The notes: a model not told the origin generated them from the letters alone. A stretch of 64,000 nt of DNA from Acidobacteriota bacterium (GCA_029781975.1 JAKOVQ010000014.1:186001-250000), one strand, 5' to 3'; shown: positions 42,001 to 49,255, counted from the stretch's first letter. Translations and numbers: made by a program.

Positions 42001-42404
42001 GCGTCGAGCCGGCCCGAGGGCGAGACGAACGCGCGGAACTCGGCCTTGTCGAGGGGCCTCACCCAGCGGATCGACCAGCGCCAGATCGGGACCTCCGTCC
42101 CCATGAGCGGGCTCGCCTTGGCGAGGCCGAGCGTCCGCTCGAGGAAGACCTTGGCGGTGTCGTCGTGGTCGAAGACCACGAGGGGGCGGAACCCCGAGAG
42201 GTCGAACCCGCGCGCCTCGAGCTCGCGCTGCGCGATCGCGCGGGCCTCCTGCCGAGTGACCCGGAAGTCGATCGAGGCCTCGGGGAACGCCCGCGAGAAG
42301 CCGGCGAGCCCGATCGCGCCTCCCACGAGGACGAGGACGACGCAGGCCCCGAGGAAGCGGAGGTCGGTCCGGTCGAGCCGGACCGGCTGGGGCTCGGAGG
42401 TCAC
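39018..42404 (-). CDS. Large CPBP-family intramembrane metalloprotease with duplicated architecture
   Basis: A 1128-residue polytopic membrane protein, several times the usual CPBP length. The first half has an N-terminal membrane segment, a PepSY-like extracytoplasmic region (about 45-215), and a membrane domain with CPBP motifs ATTEEFSSRMF (Glu-Glu near 428), WGFAHSAYPNQPFW (His near 457) and LVWHFTVDALY (His near 497). Active relatives cut membrane peptides or CAAX-type proteins. The second half (about 570-1128) repeats the PepSY-like/membrane plan (LEVARRELAAFGLDPAAYKV, WVRAGEKSTAWTYVAVGWKV) but lacks the Glu-Glu and His motifs. GTG 42404 has TAGAAT nine bases upstream. The substrate is unknown. 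Confidence 0.87.
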   Translation of the reverse strand: MTSEPQPVRLDRTDLRFLGACVVLVLVGGAIGLAGFSRAFPEASIDFRVTRQEARAIAQRELEARGFDLSGFRPLVVFDHDDTAKVFLERTLGLAKASPLMGTEVPIWRWSIRWVRPLDKAEFRAFVSPSGRLDAYRRILPERAAAPDPGDEAARKLAEQTLRRMRGLDPSSLKAVEATVERRPARVDRRYVWESRTIRFGDAAVRYLVEVQGDRVGRSSTWLEVPEAWREGYQALRSRNQAAGAVATFGLFLTAVALLVTFLVRIRRRDVKWRWALAFGGVGVVLQLASSLNELPIALFDYQTAESWGGFLAQALLSSVGGAILLGVIVFLLVAGGEPLYREAYPDKPALGRIFSLRGVGSKRFLRGLALGYALTACFFAYQVVFYVAADRLGAWAPADVPYSNLLGTRFPWLAVLLMGFLPATTEEFSSRMFSIPFVSRFAPRWVAVLVPALIWGFAHSAYPNQPFWIRGVEVGTAGVVIGALMLRFDVFPLLVWHFTVDALYTSLILVRSSSPYFVVSGALAAGALLLPLVVSVALAIRRGGFAADGPLENQAVGSAPAPPREAAAAPPAPLPVRPVALPRLLAAIGLSLAVLALSRAVLPRASFGPGETLRVPAGAAREAADAFLRRSGDDPARYLAAAESGSALPALESASDAGPGLLPYDWSRNAERWLVAHGGLAELERWGANVLPGPVWQVRYVRERDRHAWWVVVDARSGAVTGFSRRLPDDEPGASLSPEAALEVARRELAAFGLDPAAYKVVSTRAEDRKGRRDHDVVFESRGEASGEARRWVAVSVAGDRPALLATGLKLPEEWVRAGEKSTAWTYVAVGWKVLGLGCVIGLVLVELVLAVRAGGIPWRRVLIAAALLSIPALLGRLATAPQLLMTYSPEFPLSAYAVIAAIGVLVGLFLAFALALAAGTLAESARPGILSGVAARAGASQALRRAAAAVLLTLAARALRGNLAAAFPSELGLGGFRFPPAVDALVPVLPVLADATRFVLVLALLAAAAARLVKSAPVPRWMRAAAVLMAAGVWAPLDARTAGDLLVPVVAGVLPAAALAWAVVAFLGDDPRAYLFAAVGTVVLRGGVELVVSGVGPWVANGAALLAIGALVLVSPGWRRPPEAAA

Positions 42405-42413
42405 GCGCCGTGG

Positions 42414-42419
42414 ATTCTA
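42414..42419 (-). promoter_or_regulatory. -10-like element TAGAAT for the CPBP gene
   Basis: TAGAAT ends nine bases before GTG 42404 in a 39-base gap after the cytochrome gene. It is a five-of-six match to TATAAT without a visible -35. Confidence 0.45.
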
Positions 42420-42443
42420 CGGGTCGGGGCCCGCGGAGGCGGG

Positions 42444-43058
42444 CTATCTCGACGGGGACTGCGAGGCGGCCTGCGCCGGGGACGGAGCCGGGGGCTGGTA
42501 CTCCGGCGCGAGGTTGCGGATCGGGGGCACGGTCCGGAGGTACGCGAAGACGGCGCGGAGGTCGTCCTCGGTGGCCTGCGCGGTCGACGGCCAGGGCATC
42601 GGCGGCAGGATCGGCCGCCCCACGCCGAGGTGCTTGCCGGACTTCAGCGCCTTGACGAAGTTCTCCTCGGTCCAGCCGCCGAGCCCGGTCTCCCTGTCGG
42701 AGGTGAGGTTGATCGCGTAAGTGGTCCCCCACGGACCGTGGAAGGCCGTGTTCGTCGCCGCGCCGGACCACGCCCAGCCGGCCCCTCCCTTCGGCGGGGC
42801 GCCCAGCTTCATCCCCTGCGGGTGACCCGACAGGAAGCGGCTCCGGTCGGGCTCCGGGCCGTTCGGGCCCATCTTCATCGGGGTGTGGCAGTCGCTGCAG
42901 CCCATGATCCCGACGAGGTACCGCCCGCGGGCCACCTCTCCGCCGCCCGACGAGGCGGCCAGGACGGGGGGAGCGGCGACGAGGGGTGCGCCGAGTGCCG
43001 AGGCGAGGGTGATCGAGGCCAGGGTCGTCAGCACGGCTCTTCCGGGAACGCTCTTCAC
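42444..43058 (-). CDS. Periplasmic monohaem cytochrome c
   Basis: A 204-residue exported electron carrier. A signal peptide (about 1-34, ending LVAAPPVLAA) is followed by a mono-haem cytochrome c domain: YLVGIMGCSDCHTPMKMG carries the CxxCH haem site (about residues 54-58). The probable sixth ligand is a Met in the PPMPW or PMKMG region. AWSGAATNTAFHGPWGTTYAINLT and a C-terminal EDDLRAVFAYLRTVPPI are typical of the c-type subunits found beside dehydrogenases or diheme partners. No oxidoreductase gene is adjacent, so the donor is unknown. GTG 43058 is preceded by AGGAGG eight bases upstream. Confidence 0.92.
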   Translation of the reverse strand: MKSVPGRAVLTTLASITLASALGAPLVAAPPVLAASSGGGEVARGRYLVGIMGCSDCHTPMKMGPNGPEPDRSRFLSGHPQGMKLGAPPKGGAGWAWSGAATNTAFHGPWGTTYAINLTSDRETGLGGWTEENFVKALKSGKHLGVGRPILPPMPWPSTAQATEDDLRAVFAYLRTVPPIRNLAPEYQPPAPSPAQAASQSPSR

Positions 43059-43144
43059 GAAGACCTCCTGCCGGTTCTCTCTCGGGGGACCCGCCCTGTT
43101 ACGGATGGGATGGGCGGGAGTTTCGCGGGGTCCGCGCGGGGCGC

Positions 43145-43163
43145 AAACCCGCCGTGAAGCGGG
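43145..43163 (-). terminator. Possible Rho-independent terminator after 43176 gene
   Basis: On the minus strand CCCGC (43159-43163), a six-base loop and GCGGG (43148-43152) are followed by TTT (43145-43147), 13 bases after the stop of the 132-residue protein gene. The stem is short and the T-run minimal. Confidence 0.4.
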
Positions 43164-43175
43164 CCGCGGGACGGC

Positions 43176-43574
43176 TCAGCGGTCGCCCTCCCCGACGAGC
43201 TTCCCCGACCAGCGCTCCCGCCCCTCCCAGAACGGACATTCGGGGCAGGAGGTTCCCTCGGGGTAGTCGACCCCCTCCTCGTGCGGGCAGCCGAGGATCC
43301 CCTCCGCGACCACGACGGTGACGGCCTTCGCCGCCCGGACGTGGTCCACCACCGCCGCCGACACGAACGGGTCGCCTCGCGCGTCGCCGTCCGCGACCGC
43401 CCACGTCCTCGGCTCCGCGGGCTCGACGCCCTCGGACGGGACGATCGCGACGACCACCTTCGTCGCGCGGGCGTCGTCCGGACCGTAGTAGGCCACCGTC
43501 GCCGCCGGATAGCCCCGGAAGCCGCGCCGCGAGCGTTTCCTCAGGTAGGGGTCGACCAGGTCGCCCGTCGCCAT
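43176..43574 (-). CDS. Conserved hypothetical protein with C-terminal CPxC-type site (132 aa)
   Basis: A 132-residue soluble protein; I cannot name its family. The basic N-terminus (DPYLRKRSRRGFRGYPAATV) leads to an alpha/beta core with AYYGPDDARATKVVVAIV and AAVVDHVRAAKAVTVVVAEG. The end has LGCPHEEGVDYPEGTSCPEC, in which one Cys-Pro-His and a CPEC pair could form a metal or redox site. ATG 43574 begins the ordered region; an upstream extension would be Arg/Gly-rich noise. It lies 59 bases after the DUF99 gene on the same strand and is followed by a possible terminator, so it may end that transcription unit. Confidence 0.7.
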   Translation of the reverse strand: MATGDLVDPYLRKRSRRGFRGYPAATVAYYGPDDARATKVVVAIVPSEGVEPAEPRTWAVADGDARGDPFVSAAVVDHVRAAKAVTVVVAEGILGCPHEEGVDYPEGTSCPECPFWEGRERWSGKLVGEGDR

Positions 43575-43633
43575 TCCGGACCGAGGGTAGCGGGAGCCGG
43601 CCGCCGGGGAAAGTCCGGCCGAGCCTTCGCGCC

Positions 43634-44194
43634 TCAGGCTCGTCCCCGGCTCTCCCCCGTCGCCAGCGCGCCCGCGACGAGGTGCGCCGTCCGGAGCGGC
43701 TCCGGGATCCGCCCGTTCACCGCCGTGGCCCGGATCACCTCCCCGGCCTCCTCGAGCGAGAGCCCCGCCCGCTGCACCCGCACGTCCGCGACCTCCTCCA
43801 TCGGGCCGAGCCGCTCGATCAGCCGCCACTTCCGGCGCCCGCCCGGGACCCGGCCGAGGAGCGCCTCGCGGATCGCGGCGAGGTCGGGCTCCCGACGCGC
43901 CACGACGAGGACCGGGAGCCCCGTCCCCTCGTGGAGGAGCGGCACGTCGACGACGTTGAACCCCGCGAGGGCGATCCCCTGGAGGAGGATCAGCTGGAGG
44001 TGGCCGGAGAATCGCCCCGCCGAGACGAGCCGCGCCAGCTCCGCCGCGGCGTTCGCCCCGTCCTTCCGGACCTTCCCGACGAGGATCCCCTGGAGGACGG
44101 GCCCGGAGAAGACGGCGCCGACGACCGGGACGTCGCCCCGGTGGCCCCGATCGAAGGGGGCGTCGTCGAAGCCGACGACGTGCGAGAACCGCAT
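43634..44194 (-). CDS. DUF99 family protein (endonuclease V-like fold)
   Basis: A 186-residue cytosolic protein. It starts with MRFSHVVGFDDAPFDRGHRG and has VPVVGAVFSGPVLQGILVGKV, LILLQGIALAGFNVVDVPLL and LPVLVVARREPDLAAI, which together match DUF99. This family is best known from archaea, is distantly related to endonuclease V, and keeps early acidic residues. The biochemical role is unproven. ATG 44194 has GGGGGAGGGG directly upstream, and the gene begins 23 bases after the cupin stop. An in-frame extension upstream would overlap the cupin gene and is rejected. Occurrence in a bacterium is unusual but not unique. Confidence 0.85.
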   Translation of the reverse strand: MRFSHVVGFDDAPFDRGHRGDVPVVGAVFSGPVLQGILVGKVRKDGANAAAELARLVSAGRFSGHLQLILLQGIALAGFNVVDVPLLHEGTGLPVLVVARREPDLAAIREALLGRVPGGRRKWRLIERLGPMEEVADVRVQRAGLSLEEAGEVIRATAVNGRIPEPLRTAHLVAGALATGESRGRA

Positions 44195-44217
44195 CCCCTC
44201 CCCCGGCCGGACGCCCC

Positions 44218-44586
44218 TCAGCCCTCCGGGTCGCGGTGGACGGTCGCCGGGGAGAAGGCCGGAACGCAGACGGCGACGTACTCCGCCCCCTCGACCCCCG
44301 GAGTCGCGTAGCGCACCCACTCGCCGGCGCTCACCAGGACGGCCTGCCCCGCCGAGACCGTCAGGACCCCGTCGCGCGTCTCGACGCGGACCGCTCCGCG
44401 GAGGACGACCGTCACCTCGTCGAACTCGGGAGTCTGGCCGGGCTCCTCCCAGCCGGGAGGGCTCGTCATCCGCGCCACGCTGAACCCGGGCGTCTCGGTC
44501 CGGACCCGCCCGACGAACTCCTCGATCCTCTTCGGCCTGGTCCCGGCGGCCGGGACGACGGCCGGGGCGTCGATCAGCCTCGCCAT
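44218..44586 (-). CDS. Cupin-domain protein
   Basis: A 122-residue single-cupin protein. The beta-barrel motifs are seen in the order FDEVTVVLRGAVRVETRDG (cupin 1, residues about 57-75) and VSAGQAVLVSAGEWVRYATP (cupin 2). The usual first-motif His pair is replaced, since the text reads EFDEVTVV, so the metal site may be incomplete and the protein could be a binding rather than catalytic member. The ATG (44584-44586) shares one base with the TGA of the GNAT-SRPBCC gene, so the two are coupled. The small-molecule ligand is unknown. Confidence 0.85.
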   Translation of the reverse strand: MARLIDAPAVVPAAGTRPKRIEEFVGRVRTETPGFSVARMTSPPGWEEPGQTPEFDEVTVVLRGAVRVETRDGVLTVSAGQAVLVSAGEWVRYATPGVEGAEYVAVCVPAFSPATVHRDPEG

Positions 44587-45662
44587 CAGGCCCCCTCGCC
44601 CGCCCCCCCGTCCCGGCGCGGCTCCTCGAGGTACCGCTTCAGGCTCGCGAGCGTCTCGTCCCACCCCTTGTCGCACTGCGCGTAGTAGGCGTCCGCCTTC
44701 CGGCTCAACGGGAAGCCCGACTGCCGGACCCTCACGCGGCACCCGGACGGAGCCGGCCCCACGATGAACTCGGTGGTCAGGTCGGCCTCGAACGGGAGGG
44801 GGCCGGTCCGGGCCAGGTACTTGAAGCCTCCGAGGACGAAGCGGCGGGGGGGCTTGAAGACCACGAACGTCGCCGTCGTGGCGACCTCGGGCGAGTCCTC
44901 GTCGTCCCCCCAGGTCACGGCGTATCCCCCGCCCGGCTCCGCCACGACGACCGCCCGCGACGCTCCCCACCACGCCCGGATGGAGCTGGGGGTGACGAGG
45001 GCCGCGAAGGCGAGCCCGGGCGAGGTGACGATCTCGATCTCCTTCAGGTGGGACCGGGTGTCGGGCGCGGCGCCCGGCGCGACCGCCGCGAAGACGCCGG
45101 ACTCCTTCGAGTCGGGGGTGGAAGGAGGTGGGGGCGGCGGCGGGGCGGGGCGGGGCTCCTTCCTCACGGTGGCCGAGTCGAACTTCATCAGGATCGAGCC
45201 GCTCGACTCCTGGAACTCCTCCCTCCGCCGGAGGAGGTGCCGCCAGAACGCCAGGGCCGGCTCGTTCCGCGGCAGGACCGAGAGCTCCCACGTCCCCGGG
45301 AACGTCGTCAGGAGGAGGCCCATCGCCGCCTGCCCGATGCCGCGGCGCCTCCGCGCGGCCAGGACGAAGAACTCGGCCAGCTTGAACTCGGCGTCGGTGA
45401 CCCGGTACGGGAAGGGCTTCTGGCCGACCAGGGCAAAGCCGATCGGCTCGCTCCCGTCCACCACGACCATCGGGTGACAGCAGACCTCCGCCATCCAGTA
45501 CGGGATCAGGTCCGGCTGCCAGATGCCGCGCTCGTCGAGGTAGTAGCTCTTCTCGTCGTAGGCCGAGAGCTCGTGGACGTAGAGCGGATAGACGTGCTTC
45601 AGCCACGCCTTGTCCTGCTCGCTCAGCCTGGCGTTCCGGAGCCTCAGCGACTCGAATCCCAT
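44586..45662 (-). CDS. GNAT acetyltransferase - SRPBCC (AHSA1-like) fusion protein
   Basis: A 358-residue two-domain protein. Residues 1-158 form a GNAT acyl-CoA N-acyltransferase: the AEFFVVLAARRRRGIGQAAM-type acetyl-CoA loop reads AEFFVLAARRRRGIGQAAM, and LSVLPRNEPALAFWRHLL is the C-terminal helix region. A Pro-rich linker (about 172-187) joins an SRPBCC/AHSA1-type domain (about 206-345; LAFAALVTPSSIRAWWGAS, WDETLASLKRYLEEP) that usually holds a hydrophobic ligand. The fusion suggests that the substrate binds in the SRPBCC cavity, but this is inference. It starts three bases after the amino-acid permease stop and runs directly into the cupin gene. The ATG start is uncontested. Confidence 0.85.
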   Translation of the reverse strand: MGFESLRLRNARLSEQDKAWLKHVYPLYVHELSAYDEKSYYLDERGIWQPDLIPYWMAEVCCHPMVVVDGSEPIGFALVGQKPFPYRVTDAEFKLAEFFVLAARRRRGIGQAAMGLLLTTFPGTWELSVLPRNEPALAFWRHLLRRREEFQESSGSILMKFDSATVRKEPRPAPPPPPPPSTPDSKESGVFAAVAPGAAPDTRSHLKEIEIVTSPGLAFAALVTPSSIRAWWGASRAVVVAEPGGGYAVTWGDDEDSPEVATTATFVVFKPPRRFVLGGFKYLARTGPLPFEADLTTEFIVGPAPSGCRVRVRQSGFPLSRKADAYYAQCDKGWDETLASLKRYLEEPRRDGGAGEGA

Positions 45663-45665
45663 CGG

Positions 45666-47120
45666 TCAGCTCTCCTTCGCCTCCGCCGCCGGGGAGGGCC
45701 CCGGGGCGCCGGAGCCCCCCGGAAGGCCGGGTGTCGCGCCCCCCCCGCGCAGGCGGCGTCTCCACAGGGTATACGCAGGGAGCCCCAACGCAAGGAGGAC
45801 GAGCCCCGCCAGCGACTCCTTCGGCTTCTCCAGGAGGGTGTTCGCCGCCAGGGCCAGGGAGAAGAGGACGAAGAGGCCCGGGACGAAGGGGTAGCCCCAG
45901 GTCCGGTACGGGCGGCTCGCCCCGGGGCGCGTCCTCCGGAGGACCACCACCGCCGCGCCCGTCGCGGCGTGGAAGAGGACCATCCCGAAGACCACGTACG
46001 TGAAGATCTGCTCGTAGCTCCCCTGGAAGACGAGGAGGGTCGCCCAGCCGGCCTGCGCGACGAGGCTCGCCGCGGGGGTCGCGTAGCGGGGGTGGACCCG
46101 GGCCAGGGCCCGGAAGAAGAGGCCATCCGCCGCCATCGGGAGGTAGACGCGGGCGCAGGCGAGGACCGCCGCCGAGAGCGCGCCGAAGATCGAGACCAGG
46201 ACCGCCGCCGAGACGAGACGGCCCCCCGCCGGCCCCGCGAGCGCCGTCGCGGCGGCTTCCCCCACCCGTCCCGACGCCCGCATCTCGTCGACGGTGAGGA
46301 CGCGGACGTAGACGAGGTTCAGCAGCGCGTAGAGGAGCGTGACGGCGGCCGTCCCCCCGATCAGCCCGAGGGGGAGGTTCCGTCCCGGGTCGCGGACCTC
46401 GCCGGCCGAGTAGGCCAGCTGGTACCAGCCGTCGTACCCCCAGTAGACCGCGATCATCCCGACGCCGAGCGCGGCGGCGAGAGAGCCGGGAGGGAGCGGC
46501 GCCAGGAGGTGCGGCTCGACCCGGGCGGGGAGCGCCAGCCCGACCGCCGAGAGGCCCACGACCGAGGCGACCTTCAGCACCGTCACCGCGCTCTGGAGGG
46601 AGGCGCCCCTCCTCACCCCGAGGACGTTCACCCAGGTCAGGAGCGCGATGGCGGCGGCGGCGGCGAGCTGGCCCCCGGTCGGCTGCCACGTGAACGCGCC
46701 GAGCGGGACCCGGGCGAGGACGTGGCGCGGGGAGAGGACCGGGACGAAGACGCCGAGGTACTCCGCGAAGGCGACGGCGAGCGCGGCGATCCCGCCGGAG
46801 TTCACCACGAAGAAGCAGGCCCAGCCGAAGAGGAACCCGACGAGCGGCCCGTAGGCTTCCCTGAGGTACGTGTACTGGCCCCCCGCCTCGGGGAGCATCG
46901 CCCCCAGCTCGGCGTACGAGAGCGCCCCCGCCATCGTGACGAAGCCTCCCGCGACCCAGAGGAGGACGATGAGCCCCGCGTGCGGGACGGCCCGCGCGAT
47001 GTCGGACGTCGTCAGGAAGATCGCGGAGCCGAGGACCGAGCCGATCGTGAGGAGGGTGCCGTCGCGCGCGCCGAGGCCGCGCACCAGGGCCGGGGCTTCG
47101 GAGCCGCTCTCCCTCGTCAC
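45666..47120 (-). CDS. APC-family amino acid permease
   Basis: A 484-residue inner-membrane transporter with about 12 membrane segments. The APC signature lies at the start (GLGARDGTLLTIGSVLGSAI) and in ALSYAELGAMLPEAGGQYTY (helix 3), both typical of the amino acid-polyamine-organocation superfamily and closest in style to LAT/YfnA-like transporters. The C-terminal tail is cytosolic and Pro/Gly-rich. It probably imports or exchanges an amino acid. It is followed at three bases by the GNAT-SRPBCC gene and then by the cupin gene, which could act on the transported compound. GTG 47120 has TAGCAT eleven bases upstream. Confidence 0.92.
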   Translation of the reverse strand: MTRESGSEAPALVRGLGARDGTLLTIGSVLGSAIFLTTSDIARAVPHAGLIVLLWVAGGFVTMAGALSYAELGAMLPEAGGQYTYLREAYGPLVGFLFGWACFFVVNSGGIAALAVAFAEYLGVFVPVLSPRHVLARVPLGAFTWQPTGGQLAAAAAIALLTWVNVLGVRRGASLQSAVTVLKVASVVGLSAVGLALPARVEPHLLAPLPPGSLAAALGVGMIAVYWGYDGWYQLAYSAGEVRDPGRNLPLGLIGGTAAVTLLYALLNLVYVRVLTVDEMRASGRVGEAAATALAGPAGGRLVSAAVLVSIFGALSAAVLACARVYLPMAADGLFFRALARVHPRYATPAASLVAQAGWATLLVFQGSYEQIFTYVVFGMVLFHAATGAAVVVLRRTRPGASRPYRTWGYPFVPGLFVLFSLALAANTLLEKPKESLAGLVLLALGLPAYTLWRRRLRGGGATPGLPGGSGAPGPSPAAEAKES

Positions 47121-47151
47121 GTTGCCGGGAGATGCTACAGGAGGGCGCGCG

Positions 47152-47667
47152 TCAGGCGGACGGCGCCACCTCCTTGACCATCCTCGCGCAGGCGAGGCGG
47201 ACGCCGCTCGGGTGGTCGTGCCGCGCGAGCCCGGTCACGAGGTAGCCGTGCCGCTCGTAGAACGGGACGGCGTTGAGCGTCGCCGAGAGGCGGAGGGCCG
47301 TCGCGCCGCGGGAGGCGGCAGCCCCCTCGAAGAGCGACAGGAGCGCCGACCCCACGCCGCGCCCCGCGCGATCGGGGTGGACGTAGAGGGCGAGGAGCTC
47401 CGCCGTCGCCGGGTCGAACGCGCAGAAGCCCGCGAGCCTCCCCCCCTCCTCGGCCACGTGGAACTCGCGCCCGTCGATGGAGTCCGTGTACGACTCCGGG
47501 CGCAGGGCCCCCGTCCACCGCGCGATCTCCTCCGGCGCGTAGGCCTCGCGGCAGAGACGGCGGATGGAGGCGACGTGGAGGGCGCAGATCGCCCCGCGGT
47601 CGTCGAGGGTGGCTCGCCGCAGAGCCGGGGCGCCCGCCGGGCCTCCGCGCGTCCGGTCCCGGGTCAC
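47152..47667 (-). CDS. GNAT-family N-acetyltransferase
   Basis: A 171-residue cytosolic acyltransferase. The acetyl-CoA binding segment LALYVHPDRAGRGVGSALL (motif A, RxGxGxG/A) lies near residue 105, and LRLSATLNAVPFYERHGYLV gives motif B. The start GTG 47667 overlaps the stop of the upstream membrane-protein gene by four bases (GTGA), so the longer in-frame extension is rejected. The substrate is unknown; PvdY/YjcF-type small-molecule targets are common in this class. Confidence 0.88.
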   Translation of the reverse strand: MTRDRTRGGPAGAPALRRATLDDRGAICALHVASIRRLCREAYAPEEIARWTGALRPESYTDSIDGREFHVAEEGGRLAGFCAFDPATAELLALYVHPDRAGRGVGSALLSLFEGAAASRGATALRLSATLNAVPFYERHGYLVTGLARHDHPSGVRLACARMVKEVAPSA

Positions 47668-48059
47668 CGCCCGCCGTCCGCTGCCGGCCCGCCGGGAGGC
47701 GCGTGGCCCGCCGGGCGGCCCGGACGGAGGTAGAGCCACCAGTAGATCGGGAAGACGAGGAACGCCCCGACGACGAACGCGACGCCCCAGGCCGCCCGCA
47801 TGTCCCGCGGGACGTCTTCGGTCCGGGTCAGCCGCCTCGTGTAGTAGACGGTCAGGCCGACGATCAGAAGGAGGGTCGGGATCGAGCCGAGGACGATCGC
47901 GATCGCCGTCGGCAGGAGCGCCTCCTGCGTGGCGACGTCGCCTTCCAGGACGAAGGCCGCGAAGACCCGCGGCAGGAGGTCGATCGCGAGCGCGAGGGCG
48001 ATCACCGGCCAGAGGGTGAGGGCGAAGAGGACCCAGGCGCCGGCGCGGTCGCGCGTCAT
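47664..48059 (-). CDS. Small membrane protein (131 aa)
   Basis: A 131-residue protein with three predicted membrane segments (about 8-37, 47-72 and 88-110) and a Pro/Gly-rich cytosolic tail. No family is recognised. The charged loop YYTRRLTRTEDVPRDMRAAW between helices 2 and 3 is Arg/Asp-rich. It starts seven bases after the thioesterase gene and overlaps the next GNAT gene by four bases, so the three form an operon. No function is inferred. Confidence 0.7.
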   Translation of the reverse strand: MTRDRAGAWVLFALTLWPVIALALAIDLLPRVFAAFVLEGDVATQEALLPTAIAIVLGSIPTLLLIVGLTVYYTRRLTRTEDVPRDMRAAWGVAFVVGAFLVFPIYWWLYLRPGRPAGHAPPGGPAADGGR

Positions 48060-48066
48060 CGCCCCG

Positions 48067-48528
48067 TCACGAGCCGCGGCCCGCCCGCGGCGCGATCGGC
48101 GCGAAGTCGTCGGTCCGCGAGAGCCGGCCGACCGCCTCCGCCAGGGCCACAGGAGGCGGGGCCAGCCGCCGCGCCTCGAGGTCGAGCCAACCCCCGGAGC
48201 TCGTCACGCGGGCCGCGACGGCGCCGCTCTCGGAGAGGAACTCGTTCCTCAGCCGGAAGCGCGCGGCGTCGTCGCTCACCCCGGCGAGGGCCAGGGTGAC
48301 CGTCACCGGCTCGAGGAGCCGGAGCTCGCGGAAGTAGTCGAGCTCGTCGCGGAGGATCACCGGCCCGATCCGCAGCCGCTCGAACTCGCGCATCGGGAAG
48401 CCCTCCGACTCGAAGTAGAGCATCCTCACGTCCCCCGCGAGGTCGAGGTACGCGGTGTTCCTCATGTGGGCGTTGAAGTCCATGTCGGCCCAGCGGACGC
48501 GGAACGTCCGCGAGAACGGCTCGGTCAT
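48067..48528 (-). CDS. 4-hydroxybenzoyl-CoA thioesterase-type (hotdog) acyl-CoA thioesterase
   Basis: A 153-residue hotdog-fold thioesterase that hydrolyses acyl-CoA in the cytosol. The active-site motif VRWADMDFNAHMRNTAYLDL near residue 10-29 has the nucleophilic Asp (ADMD) and the following N-H-M. EFERLRIGPVILRDELDYFR and VTVTLALAGVSDD are further family blocks. The length is typical. ATG 48528 has GGAGGAGGACG directly upstream. The acyl chain preference is not decidable. It is the first gene of a three-gene operon with a membrane protein and a GNAT. Confidence 0.9.
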   Translation of the reverse strand: MTEPFSRTFRVRWADMDFNAHMRNTAYLDLAGDVRMLYFESEGFPMREFERLRIGPVILRDELDYFRELRLLEPVTVTLALAGVSDDAARFRLRNEFLSESGAVAARVTSSGGWLDLEARRLAPPPVALAEAVGRLSRTDDFAPIAPRAGRGS

Positions 48529-48580
48529 CGTCCTCCTCCGGCCCCGCCGGCCGTGGGCGGATGGTACGCGCCGCCGCCGG

Positions 48581-48596
48581 GCCGGCGCACGCCGGC
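48581..48596. terminator. GC hairpin GCCGGC-GCAC-GCCGGC
   Basis: A perfect six-base stem around GCAC lies 65-80 bases after the stop of the DUF421 gene (minus strand). No T-run follows on either strand, so it is a candidate terminator or RNA-processing stop only. Confidence 0.35.
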
Positions 48597-48660
48597 GCGG
48601 GGCTCGGCGCAGGCTCCGTACCGGCGCCCGTCCGGGTCTCCCGCGCCGCGCCCTCCCCGA

Positions 48661-49188
48661 TCAGGCCGGCCTCTCCCGCGGGGCATCCCTCCCCGGCGGG
48701 GACCCGCCCCCCCCGTTGCGGCGCTCCTCCTTCGGGATGACGCTGATGGCGCCGTTGTTCTCGAGGATCGCCGTCCGGACGTCGTCGACGCAGGTCAGCC
48801 CCGCCTGGCGGATCGCCGCGTTGAGCTCGTGGTGCGTGAGCTGTGCCCTCGACAGGACCTTCTCGTAGACCCTCCCGTCGTGCACCAGCACCTCGGGGCG
48901 CCCCTCCACGAGCGACTCGAGCCGCTTGCTCCGGAAGGTCGCCCACCCGACCGTCAGGTTGAGCCCCACGAGGGTGACGGCGGAGATCAGCCCCCCCACC
49001 AGCGAGTTGTCGCCGCCGTTCATCGAGTTCTGGACCGCGTTCGAGAGGACGAGGAGAAGGACGAGGTCGAAGGGGGCGAGCTGCCCCACCTGTCTCTTCC
49101 CGGTGAGCCGGAGGAGGACGAGGAGGAACGTGTAGACGACCCCGGAACGCAGGATCAGCTCCCACCAGGGGACCGCCATGTTCAGCAT
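48661..49188 (-). CDS. DUF421 (YetF-like) membrane protein
   Basis: A 175-residue inner-membrane protein with about three membrane segments in the first 85 residues (RSGVVYTFLLVLLRLTGKRQ, FDLVLLLVLSNAVQNSMNGG are family blocks) and a cytosolic DUF421 domain (EVLVHDGRVYEKVLSRAQLT to AILENNGAISVIPKEE). It ends with a Gly/Pro/Arg tail. At 175 residues it is on the short side for this family. YetF-like proteins are linked to spore or envelope physiology in Bacillus, but no precise role is known. ATG 49188 has TAGACT six bases upstream and no Shine-Dalgarno. Confidence 0.87.
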   Translation of the reverse strand: MLNMAVPWWELILRSGVVYTFLLVLLRLTGKRQVGQLAPFDLVLLLVLSNAVQNSMNGGDNSLVGGLISAVTLVGLNLTVGWATFRSKRLESLVEGRPEVLVHDGRVYEKVLSRAQLTHHELNAAIRQAGLTCVDDVRTAILENNGAISVIPKEERRNGGGGSPPGRDAPRERPA

Positions 49189-49194
49189 GGGGCC

Positions 49195-49200
49195 AGTCTA
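49195..49200 (-). promoter_or_regulatory. -10-like element TAGACT for the DUF421 gene
   Basis: TAGACT ends six bases before ATG 49188, the same hexamer and spacing as at carB. Confidence 0.45.
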
Positions 49201-49255
49201 CGCCGGGCGCACGGAGCGCGCACCGCAGCGGCCGTCCGCCGCCCGGCCTCTCCCG

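Noticed and set aside
37828-42771. Another very long minus-strand frame across CPBP and the helicase end
   Set aside because: It lies in a different frame from the CPBP gene and has an Arg/Gly/Pro-biased composition without domains.
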